A stretch of DNA of 64,000 nucleotides, from NCBI RefSeq assembly GCF_023278365.1, contig NZ_CP075338.1:3658001-3722000 (forward strand), written 5' to 3'. The notes beneath the pieces are model-generated. The model was not told the DNA's origin. It saw only the letters and a list, made by a program, of their open reading frames with translations, and ran no database searches. The stretch's first letter is position 1. Every line of letters starts with the position of its first letter. The translations under genes were made by a program, and so were the position numbers. Below are positions 25,743 through 33,705 of the stretch, one piece after another. The stretch is from Epilithonimonas zeae (GTDB taxonomy: Bacteria > Bacteroidota > Bacteroidia > Flavobacteriales > Weeksellaceae).

Positions 25743-27176
25743 ATGAAACTAAAATTACTTTCTATATTTTCTTTGGTTTTGTTCAGTCAGGCTTTTGCTC
25801 AGTCGGATAAATTCTATGCTACAACAGACTCAGAAAATGCAAAAGAGTTAAAAGATAAATTTCCGGAAGAAATTGAAATTTTTGGTGCAACAGGCAATCA
25901 ATCTGCTGTTTTCCTAACTAAAAAAGCTGCAGAATTTCTTCATCACAATGTGATCACACACGGTCCTGGTTATGTTTACAAATCTTCGAAAGAAGAAGCG
26001 TTATCAGCAATCAACAAAGCCAAAAAATCGAATAAAATTTTAGCATTTACGATTGACCAAGATGCTGCTGTAAATTCTGCTATTGCAAAAGTAAGCGCGG
26101 ATAATATCAAAGCTCATATTCAGGTTTTGGAAAATTATGGCACGCGTCATCATACCACGGCAAAGGCTCAAACGGCTGTTCAGGATTTGAAAGCGAAATG
26201 GGAAGGTTTGATTGCGACTTCCGGAAGAACAGATGTTTCTGTAAGAATTGTAAATCACGTTGGAACGCCAATGCCTTCTTTGGTTTTTACAATCAATGGA
26301 ACAACTGCGCCTAATGATTTTATCATTGTTGGAGCGCATATGGATTCTATTACTAATAATGTGAATAACGCGCCAGGAGCGGATGATGATGCTTCTGGAA
26401 TTGCAACTATTACGGAAATGATCAGAGTTCTTTTGGATGTCAATTATAAACCATCAAAAACGGTTGAATTTATGGCGTTTGCTGCGGAAGAAATCGGTTT
26501 GGTTGGCTCGTCCGAGATTGCTCAGGATTATGCAAGTAATAATAAAAATGTAGTTTCTTTTGTTCAGTTTGATATGACAAATTATAAAGGTTCTACAAGA
26601 GATATTTATTTAACAACTGACCCTTACAACAGTAATGACCTTAATTTATTTTTGATTGAATTAATGGAGCATTACAACAAAACCGGAACTCACGCTTTCA
26701 CTTACGGAAATACGATTTGTAACTATGGCTGTTCTGACCATTTTAGTTGGGCAGATAATGGTTATGATGCGTCTTTTCCTTTCGAAGCTTCTTTTTCACA
26801 GTATAATCCAAGTATCCATACAACCAATGATAAATTGTCTAATATGGGGAACAGTGCAACACACGCTGCGAAATTTGCAAAACTCGGGTTGGAGTTCATT
26901 GTAGAAACTGCAAAAGGTTCTGTATTGGCTGTTTCCGATGTTACCAACAATTCGGTTAATATTTTCGTGAAAGATAAGTTTCTGAATTATCAGTTAGGAA
27001 AAGAAACCATAGAATCTGTGGTAATTGTTGATACAAGCGGAAGACAATTATTGGAATCTAAAAATCTTCTGTCCTTCGGGAAAATCGATTTGAATAAAAT
27101 TAATAATGGTTTTTACTTAGCGGTTTTCAAGACTAAGGCAGGAAAGATTGTTACGAAGAAATTTATCTTAGAATAA
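25743..27176 (+). CDS. Secreted M28 family zinc aminopeptidase with type IX sorting domain
   Basis: 477 residues. A signal peptide (1-20) is followed by a propeptide of about 100 residues, an M28 catalytic domain (about 120-385) and a type IX secretion C-terminal sorting domain (last ~75 residues). The zinc pair is held by H199 (GAHMDS), D214 (GADDDASG), E250, D278 and H359, and E249 is the catalytic base. C326 and C330 may form the disulfide seen in bacterial leucyl aminopeptidases. It should be exported across the outer membrane and release N-terminal amino acids from peptides outside the cell. Confidence 0.94.
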   Translation: MKLKLLSIFSLVLFSQAFAQSDKFYATTDSENAKELKDKFPEEIEIFGATGNQSAVFLTKKAAEFLHHNVITHGPGYVYKSSKEEALSAINKAKKSNKILAFTIDQDAAVNSAIAKVSADNIKAHIQVLENYGTRHHTTAKAQTAVQDLKAKWEGLIATSGRTDVSVRIVNHVGTPMPSLVFTINGTTAPNDFIIVGAHMDSITNNVNNAPGADDDASGIATITEMIRVLLDVNYKPSKTVEFMAFAAEEIGLVGSSEIAQDYASNNKNVVSFVQFDMTNYKGSTRDIYLTTDPYNSNDLNLFLIELMEHYNKTGTHAFTYGNTICNYGCSDHFSWADNGYDASFPFEASFSQYNPSIHTTNDKLSNMGNSATHAAKFAKLGLEFIVETAKGSVLAVSDVTNNSVNIFVKDKFLNYQLGKETIESVVIVDTSGRQLLESKNLLSFGKIDLNKINNGFYLAVFKTKAGKIVTKKFILE

Positions 27177-27194
27177 TCATCAATCAAATAATAA

Positions 27195-27230
27195 AAAAAG
27201 CGAAAATAGGATTCTACTTTCGCTTTTTAT
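27195..27230. terminator. Bidirectional terminator between the M28 peptidase and ferredoxin genes
   Basis: AAAAAGCGAAA (27195-27205) pairs with TTTCGCTTTTT (27218-27228) around a 12-base loop. A-tract and T-tract on the two sides serve both convergent genes. Confidence 0.9.
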
Positions 27231-27247
27231 TTTGATAAATTCTGAAT

Positions 27248-27580
27248 TTAATATTCCGGAGCAAGTTCAATAATTAGTCCTTCCAATTCTGGAGTCACAG
27301 GAATTTGACAACCTAATCTGCTGTTAGGTTTGACATTGAAAGCTTCTGCAAGCATTGCGTCTTCATCCGGCAACATTTCCGGAAGAGGAATATCCTCACT
27401 CAAAACATAACATTGGCAAGAGGCACACATCGCCATTCCGCCGCAGATTCCGATAGTTCCTTCTTCAGCTAACTCGTACGCACGGACAACTTCCATTAAG
27501 CTCATTGCCATATCTGTTGGTGCAGGAATTGTGTGAGAAACCCCGTTTCTGTCTATGATTGTAATATTAACGTCTGACAT
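27248..27580 (-). CDS. 2Fe-2S ferredoxin
   Basis: A 110-residue adrenodoxin-type ferredoxin. Cluster ligands are C46, C52, C55 and C91 (C-x5-C-x2-C and a distal C). C57 is an extra cysteine nearby. Adrenodoxin-like ferredoxins feed P450s or iron-sulfur assembly; the ferredoxin-NADP reductase gene about 150 bp upstream on the same strand is a plausible electron donor. The genes are separated by a terminator, so they are not one simple operon. A TATCTTTG box ends 4 bp before the ATG. Confidence 0.92.
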   Translation of the reverse strand: MSDVNITIIDRNGVSHTIPAPTDMAMSLMEVVRAYELAEEGTIGICGGMAMCASCQCYVLSEDIPLPEMLPDEDAMLAEAFNVKPNSRLGCQIPVTPELEGLIIELAPEY

Positions 27581-27584
27581 TTTG

Positions 27585-27592
27585 CAAAGATA
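27585..27592 (-). promoter_or_regulatory. -7 promoter box of the ferredoxin gene
   Basis: TATCTTTG on the minus strand, only 4 bp before the ATG at 27580; suggests a nearly leaderless mRNA. Confidence 0.5.
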
Positions 27593-27645
27593 AGAGATAG
27601 ATTTTACACAAAAGATGTCAGATGTTAGATTTTTCGATTTTACGC

Positions 27646-27679
27646 AAAAAAAGAGAATTGTAAAAAACTCTCTTTTTTA
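27646..27679 (-). terminator. Terminator after the ferredoxin-NADP reductase gene
   Basis: AAAAAAGAGA (27647-27656) pairs with TCTCTTTTTT (27669-27678), with a T-run on the minus strand. Confidence 0.85.
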
Positions 27680-27736
27680 TTAAATATGAAATTAAATTTT
27701 ATTCTAATCTCTAACTTCTGAAATCTAATATCTGTT

Positions 27737-28789
27737 TTAATCAATAGATTTTACAACTGCTTTTTCAGCTTCTTTTCTGGTTCCGTCGAAACCGTCAACA
27801 CCGCTTACAGTTGTATATTTCAGAACGAATTTTTTTCCAGGATTCAGTCTGTTGTAAACACTTTGAACCATCAAAGTAGCTTCGTGGAAACCGCAAAGAA
27901 TTAACTTCAATTTTCCGGGATATGTATTGATGTCACCAATAGCGTAGATACCTTCAACATTAGTTTGGTAATCTAAGGCATTGTTTACTTTGATTGCATT
28001 TTTCTCGATTTCTAATCCCCAATCTGATAAAGGGCCTAATTTAGGTGTCAATCCAAATAGTGGAATCAAATAATCGGTTTCGATGATTGATTTCTCTCCG
28101 GCTTTCTCGATTTCGATTGCAGATAAAGTTTCATCGCCAATCAAACCTGTAACTTCTGCTGGTGTAATCAGGTTAATTTTTCCCTGATGTTTCAACTCTG
28201 TAACTTTTTCTACAGAATCCAAAGCGCCACGGAACTCATTTCTTCTGTGAATCAAAGTGACTGAAGAAGCTACATCAGCCAGGAAAACAGACCAATCTAA
28301 CGCAGAGTCTCCACCTCCGGCAATCACGATTTTTTTGTCACGGAACATTTCCGGTTCTCTTACGAAATATTCAACACCTTTTTCTTCAAACTTATCGATG
28401 TTTTCTAGCTCTGGTTTTCTAGGGTCGAAACTTCCCAAGCCACCTGCAATCGCAATCGCTTTACCTTTAACTTTTACACCGCGACTTGTCGTTACGATGA
28501 AATCACCTTCTTCTGTTTTCTCATAACTTACAGCCTTTTGAGCTAATGAAAATTGAGGCTCGAATTGCTTGATTTGTTCCATCAAATTATCCACTAGAGC
28601 ACCAGCATCTACACTTGGAAATCCTGGAATATCAAAGATTGGTTTTTTAGGATAAAGTTCTGTTAATTGTCCTCCAGGTTGCGGAAGCGCATCTATCAAA
28701 TGACATCTTAATTTTAATAATCCGGCTTCGAAAACGGTAAAAAGTCCAGTTGGACCAGCACCTATTATAATGATATCTGTTTCAAACAT
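27737..28789 (-). CDS. Ferredoxin--NADP reductase, thioredoxin-reductase-like
   Basis: A 350-residue flavoprotein of the YumC type. The FAD motif GAGPTGLFT and PGGQLTELYP are N-terminal, the NADPH motif AGGGDSALDW is central, and GIYAIGDINTYPG precedes a C-terminal extension typical of this group. There is no redox-active CxxC, which rules out thioredoxin reductase. It passes electrons between NADPH and ferredoxin, very likely including the ferredoxin encoded next downstream. A TAAATTTG box lies 20 bp upstream of the ATG. Confidence 0.93.
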   Translation of the reverse strand: MFETDIIIIGAGPTGLFTVFEAGLLKLRCHLIDALPQPGGQLTELYPKKPIFDIPGFPSVDAGALVDNLMEQIKQFEPQFSLAQKAVSYEKTEEGDFIVTTSRGVKVKGKAIAIAGGLGSFDPRKPELENIDKFEEKGVEYFVREPEMFRDKKIVIAGGGDSALDWSVFLADVASSVTLIHRRNEFRGALDSVEKVTELKHQGKINLITPAEVTGLIGDETLSAIEIEKAGEKSIIETDYLIPLFGLTPKLGPLSDWGLEIEKNAIKVNNALDYQTNVEGIYAIGDINTYPGKLKLILCGFHEATLMVQSVYNRLNPGKKFVLKYTTVSGVDGFDGTRKEAEKAVVKSID

Positions 28790-28809
28790 TTATATAAATT
28801 TTGGAAATG

Positions 28810-28817
28810 CAAATTTA
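28810..28817 (-). promoter_or_regulatory. -7 promoter box of the ferredoxin-NADP reductase gene
   Basis: TAAATTTG on the minus strand; exact consensus, 20 bp before the ATG. Confidence 0.55.
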
Positions 28818-28932
28818 ATCATTAAATCTGACTTTAGAATGATTCTAAAATATGAGATAAATTATATCTGCTAATAAAAAATTAAAAGCTTCGTAAAGAA
28901 GCATTGGCTGGTGGTTTACATTAATCTAAAAT

Positions 28933-28965
28933 AAAAAAAGCGATTCAATTGAATCGCTTTTTTTT
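28933..28965. terminator. Symmetrical 32-bp palindromic terminator
   Basis: A perfect palindrome centred on CAATTG: an A-run, GCGATTCAA, then its exact inverse and a T-run. It works in either direction. It lies in the 307-bp gap 28790-29096, which has no coding region. Confidence 0.85.
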
Positions 28966-29030
28966 ATGCTGAAAATTTAAAAAATTCTGTTTTCTTACCA
29001 AATGATAAGATTTTTTAAAAAAATAAACCG

Positions 29031-29098
29031 TAATTTTGTCCTTTCATCATTTGTGTTTTTAATTCCTGCGAATATTCGATTATTCCAGGAATTTTTTT
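29031..29098 (+). ncRNA. Candidate small RNA with its own -7 box and terminator
   Basis: TAATTTTG (29031-29038) matches the -7 consensus. About 22 bp further on, AATTCCTG (29061-29068) pairs with CAGGAATT (29086-29093), followed at once by seven T (29092-29098): a plus-strand terminator. There is no plus-strand gene here; the flanking genes are both minus strand. The transcript would be about 55 nt and end just at the stop codon of the opposite rsmB-like gene. No -33 box was seen. Alternatively, this is a terminator of stray antisense transcription. Confidence 0.3.
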
Positions 29099-30302
29099 AT
29101 CCATTACGCTTAATAAGTGCCATGTAAAATCCGTCGTAACCTTCGCTAGGCATAATTTTTTCATCTTTAATCAAAGAAAAACCTGGATTATTGTTTAAGA
29201 AGGTTTTTACCTGCTCATTGTTTTCTGAAGGCAGAATAGAACAAGTCGCATAAATCATTTGTCCGCCTTTTTTCAAAATTTTAGAATAATCTTGCAAGAT
29301 TTGCTGTTGCTCACCTTTGATTCTATCAATAAAATCTTGATCAATTTTCCATTTAGAATCAGGATTTCTTTTCAGAACTCCAAGACCAGAACAAGGCGCA
29401 TCAATCAATAATCTATCTGCTTTTTCGTGAAGTCTTTTGATGACTTTGTTATCAGAAATTACTCTGGTTTCTATGTTGTGAGCTCCGGCTCTTTTTGCTC
29501 GTCTTTTCAGTTCTGCCAATTTCCATTCGTAGATATCGAGAGCGATAATCTGACCTTTGTTTTTCATCAATGCTGCTAAATGCAAGGTTTTTCCACCAGC
29601 ACCAGCACATGCATCTACAACACGCATTCCTTCTTTTACATCAAGTAACTCTCCAATTTTTTGAGAACTTGCATCCTGAACTTCGAACAATCCATCTTTG
29701 AAGGCAGAAGTTAAAAACACATTTTTCTTTTCAGCTAATTGCACAGCATCCGGATAATTCTTGATTGTGAACGCTTCAACATTTTCGTCATTCAAATCAG
29801 CAATCAGTTCTCTTGGTGTTGTTTTAAGGGAGTTAGTTCGCAAAACGGTTGGCGCCTGCTCATTAAGAGCAAGCATTTCTCTTTCCCAGTTTTTTCCCAA
29901 TTCTTTTTCAAGAGTTTCGGCTAACCAATCTGGAATCGAATATTCTATAGCTTTTGTAGGAACGGTTCCTTTTTTCAGTTTTGTTAAGATGTCTGCAACT
30001 TTGATTCCGTCAAACTCTTCAAATTTTTTATAATGCGTTTTGCTCCAAAGAAGGTAAGCAATAATCATTTTATAGACATTTGTAGGTTTCACACCTTCAC
30101 CCATATAATATTCCAGACGTTTTTTCCAACGGATGATATTATAGAAGATTTCAGAAACAACTTTCCTGTCTTCGCTTCCCCATTTTCTGTGAGATTTCAG
30201 AAGTCTTTCTATGACTTTGTCAGCATATTTCCTGTCTTCGAAAAATGTTTCCTGTAAAGAATCATGAATCCCGATCAACAGGTTACGATGTATTAGTTCC
30301 AT
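29097..30302 (-). CDS. rsmB: RsmB/NOP family 16S rRNA cytosine-5 methyltransferase
   Basis: A 401-residue SAM-dependent RNA m5C methyltransferase. The N-terminal ~130 residues are NusB-like, the rest is a Rossmann catalytic domain. SAM is bound by DACAGAGGKTLHLA; catalytic motifs are DAPCSGLGVLKRNPD and the nucleophile Cys in YATCSILPSENNEQV. Domain order matches RsmB, which methylates C967 of 16S rRNA in E. coli. It is somewhat shorter than E. coli RsmB, as usual in Bacteroidota. Confidence 0.9.
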   Translation of the reverse strand: MELIHRNLLIGIHDSLQETFFEDRKYADKVIERLLKSHRKWGSEDRKVVSEIFYNIIRWKKRLEYYMGEGVKPTNVYKMIIAYLLWSKTHYKKFEEFDGIKVADILTKLKKGTVPTKAIEYSIPDWLAETLEKELGKNWEREMLALNEQAPTVLRTNSLKTTPRELIADLNDENVEAFTIKNYPDAVQLAEKKNVFLTSAFKDGLFEVQDASSQKIGELLDVKEGMRVVDACAGAGGKTLHLAALMKNKGQIIALDIYEWKLAELKRRAKRAGAHNIETRVISDNKVIKRLHEKADRLLIDAPCSGLGVLKRNPDSKWKIDQDFIDRIKGEQQQILQDYSKILKKGGQMIYATCSILPSENNEQVKTFLNNNPGFSLIKDEKIMPSEGYDGFYMALIKRNG

Positions 30303-30497
30303 TAAATTTTAATAAGCGTTATGAATGATTAAGATTCCCATTTTAGGATTTGATATTATTTGGAAACCTATTTTATCGATTTTGCAAAGTTACTGTTTTT
30401 AAGTTTATGATAGAGTGTAATTCTTGTCTTAAGAGAAGTATTGATAAAACAACTAATATTAATTTTATATGAATTTTATCATTTTAGTTTAATTTTA

Positions 30498-30570
30498 TTG
30501 TTTAACAATTTTGTCAAAACATTTGATTGATTTACATTTGCACAAAATTGTTTAACAAAAATGTCAAAAC
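30498..30570. promoter_or_regulatory. Two operator-like sites flanking the tetR promoter
   Basis: TTGTTTAACAA, itself palindromic, occurs at 30498 and 30548, exactly 50 bp apart, each followed by GTCAAAAC in a 23-bp repeat with three mismatches. Copy 1 carries the right half AACAATTTTG and copy 2 the left half CAAAATTGTT of one ideal 21-bp palindrome. Copy 1 covers the -33 region; copy 2 spans the transcription start to the tetR start codon at 30561. This is the layout expected for TetR autorepression. Confidence 0.7.
30511..30540 (+). promoter_or_regulatory. Promoter of the tetR-efflux operon
   Basis: TTG (30511-30513), a 19-bp spacer and TACATTTG (30533-30540), a complete Bacteroidota promoter lying between the two operator copies. 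Confidence 0.72.
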
Positions 30571-31154
30571 AAGAAAAAAAAGACCAAACACAAGAGTTAA
30601 TCAAAGAAACTACAAAGAATTTGTTCTTTGTTAAAGGGAAATTTGATGCTACAACTCAAGAGATTGCGGACGAAGCAGGCGTTAATAGAACACTGATTAA
30701 CTATTACTTCCGGTCAAGAGATAATCTGGTACAGATTGTTTTTGATGAAGCGCATAGAGTGGAAAAGGAGAAGTCTGAAATCATTATGAGATCCGATTTG
30801 CCTTTCAAAGAGAAGATTTCTCAGTTTATTGATGGAAGTTTACAAACCAGCTTACAATATCCTTATTTGGAAACTTACATCGTGTCACAAATCAATAAAG
30901 GAAATTGCCATAAAAGAGATGTGGAAGAAGAGGATCTTAATAAATTCTATAGTGATATAGAACAAGAAATGAAATTAGGCAACATTGAAAAAATGGAACC
31001 CATGCAGTTTATCTTAAATATGATTTCTCTGTTGGTATTTCCAAGCGCTGTGAGACCTCTTATTATGGAAAATATGATGATTGATGATAAAGAATTTGAC
31101 CGATTGATCTCTCAAAGAAAAGATATCATCCTAAATATACTTTTTAAGAATTAA
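30561..31154 (+). CDS. TetR/AcrR family transcriptional repressor of an RND efflux operon
   Basis: 197 residues. The N-terminal helix-turn-helix reads TTQEIADEAGVNRTLINYYF followed by RSRDNLVQIVF, typical of TetR. The helical C-terminal domain should bind a drug-like ligand. It stands first in the order tetR-tolC-adaptor-acrB, so it most likely represses this operon and itself through the two sites at 30498 and 30548. The start codon lies inside the second operator copy. Confidence 0.93.
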   Translation: MSKQEKKDQTQELIKETTKNLFFVKGKFDATTQEIADEAGVNRTLINYYFRSRDNLVQIVFDEAHRVEKEKSEIIMRSDLPFKEKISQFIDGSLQTSLQYPYLETYIVSQINKGNCHKRDVEEEDLNKFYSDIEQEMKLGNIEKMEPMQFILNMISLLVFPSAVRPLIMENMMIDDKEFDRLISQRKDIILNILFKN

Positions 31155-31254
31155 TTAAATAATTAAAAATTGTTAAAGTATTTATAAAATCGGATCGTCC
31201 TTAAGGAGTAAAGAGTTATACAAGAAAAATTAAAAATAAACGAAGTAATAAATT

Positions 31255-32607
31255 ATGAATAGAAAACTTAAAACTGCAAATCGCCTCAAGTTTGGCATAG
31301 CTGCAGCATTTATGATTTTCGGCTCTTCTTCTGCATTTGCGCAGCAGCAAGTGTCTTTGCAGGAAGCTATAACACAAGCATTGCAAAATAAAGCAGAAGC
31401 TAAAAAAGCAGCGCTTGAAGTTAAAAGAGCAGAACTGAAAATTACTGAAGCCAAAGCTGGAGCATTACCACAGATCAGTGCCACTGCAGGATTAACTTAT
31501 AATCCAATCATTCAGGAATCGTTGCTTAAATTTGGTGGACAAAGTACAAGAGCACAATTGGGACAACCTTGGGTTTCTAGCGCAACTGTCACTTTGAATC
31601 AGGCCATTTTTGACCAAAGAGTTTTTATAGGTCTTAAAGCGGCAAAATCTACCAGAGAGTTTTATGTTCTGAATGCTCAGCTTTCCAATGAGCAGATTAT
31701 CGAAAATGTTGCAACAGCCTATTATCAGGTTTTTGTACAGGAAGAAAATCTTAAAACTTTAAATGTAAGTTATGCCAATACTGAGAAAGTAAGAAACGTA
31801 ATCAAAAGTTTGGTGGACAATGGTTTGGCAAAAGGAATAGACTTGGATCGTACCAACGTTCAGTTGACAAATATCAGTGCCAACCGACAGCAATTGGTAA
31901 ATGCAGTGGAGCTTTCCAAAAACTCTTTGAAGTTTTATATGGGTGTTCCGATTGATAAGCAAATTGAGCTCGAAGAAAAATCAATCGAGCCAAGACCAGA
32001 ATTGATTACAGGAAATGTAAATCTAGACGAGCGTACGCAAATCAAAGTTCTGAATAAAAACAGAGAACTCCTACAATTCAATAAAAAAGCAACAGAAGCT
32101 TACTTGTATCCAACCGTAGGATTGCAGGCAAACTACGGCTGGGGAGGACAAGGATCGAGATTTCCTTTGACTAATGGACTAAAAAATGATGTTCTTTGGA
32201 GCGACTATTCAGCAATTGGGTTGAATGTTAATATTCCAATCTTTACAGGTGGTGCTACCAAATCTAAAATTCAACAGGCAGAAATCGATATTTTGTCTTT
32301 AGATCAAGATATTCAGGCAACTCAGTTGAGTCTAAGTTTAGATTATAAAAATGCCATTACTAATATGGAAAATTCCATTATCAATATTGAGAGTATGAAA
32401 AATAATGTGTCTTTAGCTGAAAAAGTACAAAAAGATACACAAGCTAATTATCAATATGGATTGGCAACTTTAACAGAAGTTCTTGATTCTGAAAATGCAC
32501 TTACAGATGCGAAACAGAATTATACAACAGCGTTATTAGATTACAAACAAGCTGAAATCAAGTTGATAAAGGCGAAAGGTGAACTTAATACTTTACAAAA
32601 TCCATAA
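31255..32607 (+). CDS. TolC family outer-membrane efflux channel
   Basis: A 450-residue outer-membrane factor. The signal peptide (about residues 1-29, ending AFAQ) is followed by two repeated coiled-coil/barrel halves (VSLQEAITQALQNKAEAKKA; YQYGLATLTEVLDSENALTDAKQNY). It forms the outer-membrane exit duct of a tripartite pump. It is 100 bp after tetR and 30 bp before the adaptor gene. No separate promoter is evident, so it is read from the tetR promoter. Confidence 0.94.
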   Translation: MNRKLKTANRLKFGIAAAFMIFGSSSAFAQQQVSLQEAITQALQNKAEAKKAALEVKRAELKITEAKAGALPQISATAGLTYNPIIQESLLKFGGQSTRAQLGQPWVSSATVTLNQAIFDQRVFIGLKAAKSTREFYVLNAQLSNEQIIENVATAYYQVFVQEENLKTLNVSYANTEKVRNVIKSLVDNGLAKGIDLDRTNVQLTNISANRQQLVNAVELSKNSLKFYMGVPIDKQIELEEKSIEPRPELITGNVNLDERTQIKVLNKNRELLQFNKKATEAYLYPTVGLQANYGWGGQGSRFPLTNGLKNDVLWSDYSAIGLNVNIPIFTGGATKSKIQQAEIDILSLDQDIQATQLSLSLDYKNAITNMENSIINIESMKNNVSLAEKVQKDTQANYQYGLATLTEVLDSENALTDAKQNYTTALLDYKQAEIKLIKAKGELNTLQNP

Positions 32608-32637
32608 TATCTCAATTGACAAAAAAATAAATTTCAA

Positions 32638-33699
32638 ATGAAAAAAACTTTAATATATATCATCGTTGCGGCTGTGCTAATTGGATTGGCTGCTTGGAAA
32701 ATTACTGATAACAAGAAAAAACAAGAAACTGAAGTAAAAGAAGTTGCAAAGCAAGTTGACAAAATTAATGTTAACGTGATTACCGCTTCTCGTGAAAATA
32801 TTGATACAGATTATTCTGCAAACGGAACTTTTATTCCAAAACAAGAGACACAGCAATCTTCAGAAATTTCCGGACGTATCGTGAATGTGTTGGTAAAAGA
32901 AGGTTCTAGAGTAGGCGCCGGACAAGTTTTAGCAACGATTAAAAGAGATGCTATAGAAGTGGATGTAACTCAGGCTCAAAATACTTTGCAAAACGCAATT
33001 ATTGATAACCAACGTTACGAAAATGCTTTCAAAACAGGTGGTGTTACAAAACAACAATTGGATAACTCTAGACTTCAATTGAAAAATGCACAAACTGCTG
33101 TGAGAGCTCAAGGTGTAAAAATCAATGATACAAGTGTAAGAGCGGGGATTAGCGGAACAATCAACAAAAAAATGGTTGAGCCTGGAATGGTGGTTGCCCC
33201 GGGAACTGCTTTGTTCGAGATTGTTAATATCAATACTTTGAAATTGTCTGTTTTAGTTGATGAGAGTCAAGTTGGAAGAATTCAATTAGGACAGGAGGTT
33301 AAGATTAATGTTAATGTGTTACCGGAAGATTCTTTCAGCGGTAGAATTACTTTCATTGCGCCTAAAAGTGATGCTTCTTTGAACTTCCCGGTTGAAGTAG
33401 AAGTTTCCAATAATGGTAAATTAAAAGCTGGTATGTACGCGACAGCAGTTTTCAAAACCAATCACGGTGCAGAAACTCAGAATATGTTAACTGTTCCGGC
33501 AGAAGCATTCGTAAATGGAGTAAGTTCAGGACAATTATTTGTTGTGAATAACGGCACTGCAAAATTAATTAAAGTTCAAACCGGAAAAGTTTATGGCGAT
33601 AAAGTTCAAATCCTAAGTGGACTAAATGGTGGTGAACAAGTCATTACAAGTGGACAAATCAACCTGGATAACGGTTCAAAAATCAATATTGTAAAGTAA
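32638..33699 (+). CDS. RND efflux periplasmic adaptor subunit
   Basis: A 353-residue membrane-fusion protein of the HlyD/AcrA class. An N-terminal membrane anchor (about 5-21) without lipobox is followed by a lipoyl half-motif (SGRIVNVLVKEGSRVGAGQVLATI), a short alpha-hairpin, the second lipoyl half (AGISGTINKKMVEPGMVVAPG), a beta-barrel and a membrane-proximal domain. It links the inner-membrane pump with the TolC-like channel. Six bp separate it from the transporter gene. Confidence 0.95.
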   Translation: MKKTLIYIIVAAVLIGLAAWKITDNKKKQETEVKEVAKQVDKINVNVITASRENIDTDYSANGTFIPKQETQQSSEISGRIVNVLVKEGSRVGAGQVLATIKRDAIEVDVTQAQNTLQNAIIDNQRYENAFKTGGVTKQQLDNSRLQLKNAQTAVRAQGVKINDTSVRAGISGTINKKMVEPGMVVAPGTALFEIVNINTLKLSVLVDESQVGRIQLGQEVKINVNVLPEDSFSGRITFIAPKSDASLNFPVEVEVSNNGKLKAGMYATAVFKTNHGAETQNMLTVPAEAFVNGVSSGQLFVVNNGTAKLIKVQTGKVYGDKVQILSGLNGGEQVITSGQINLDNGSKINIVK

Positions 33700-33705
33700 C
33701 AGAAG

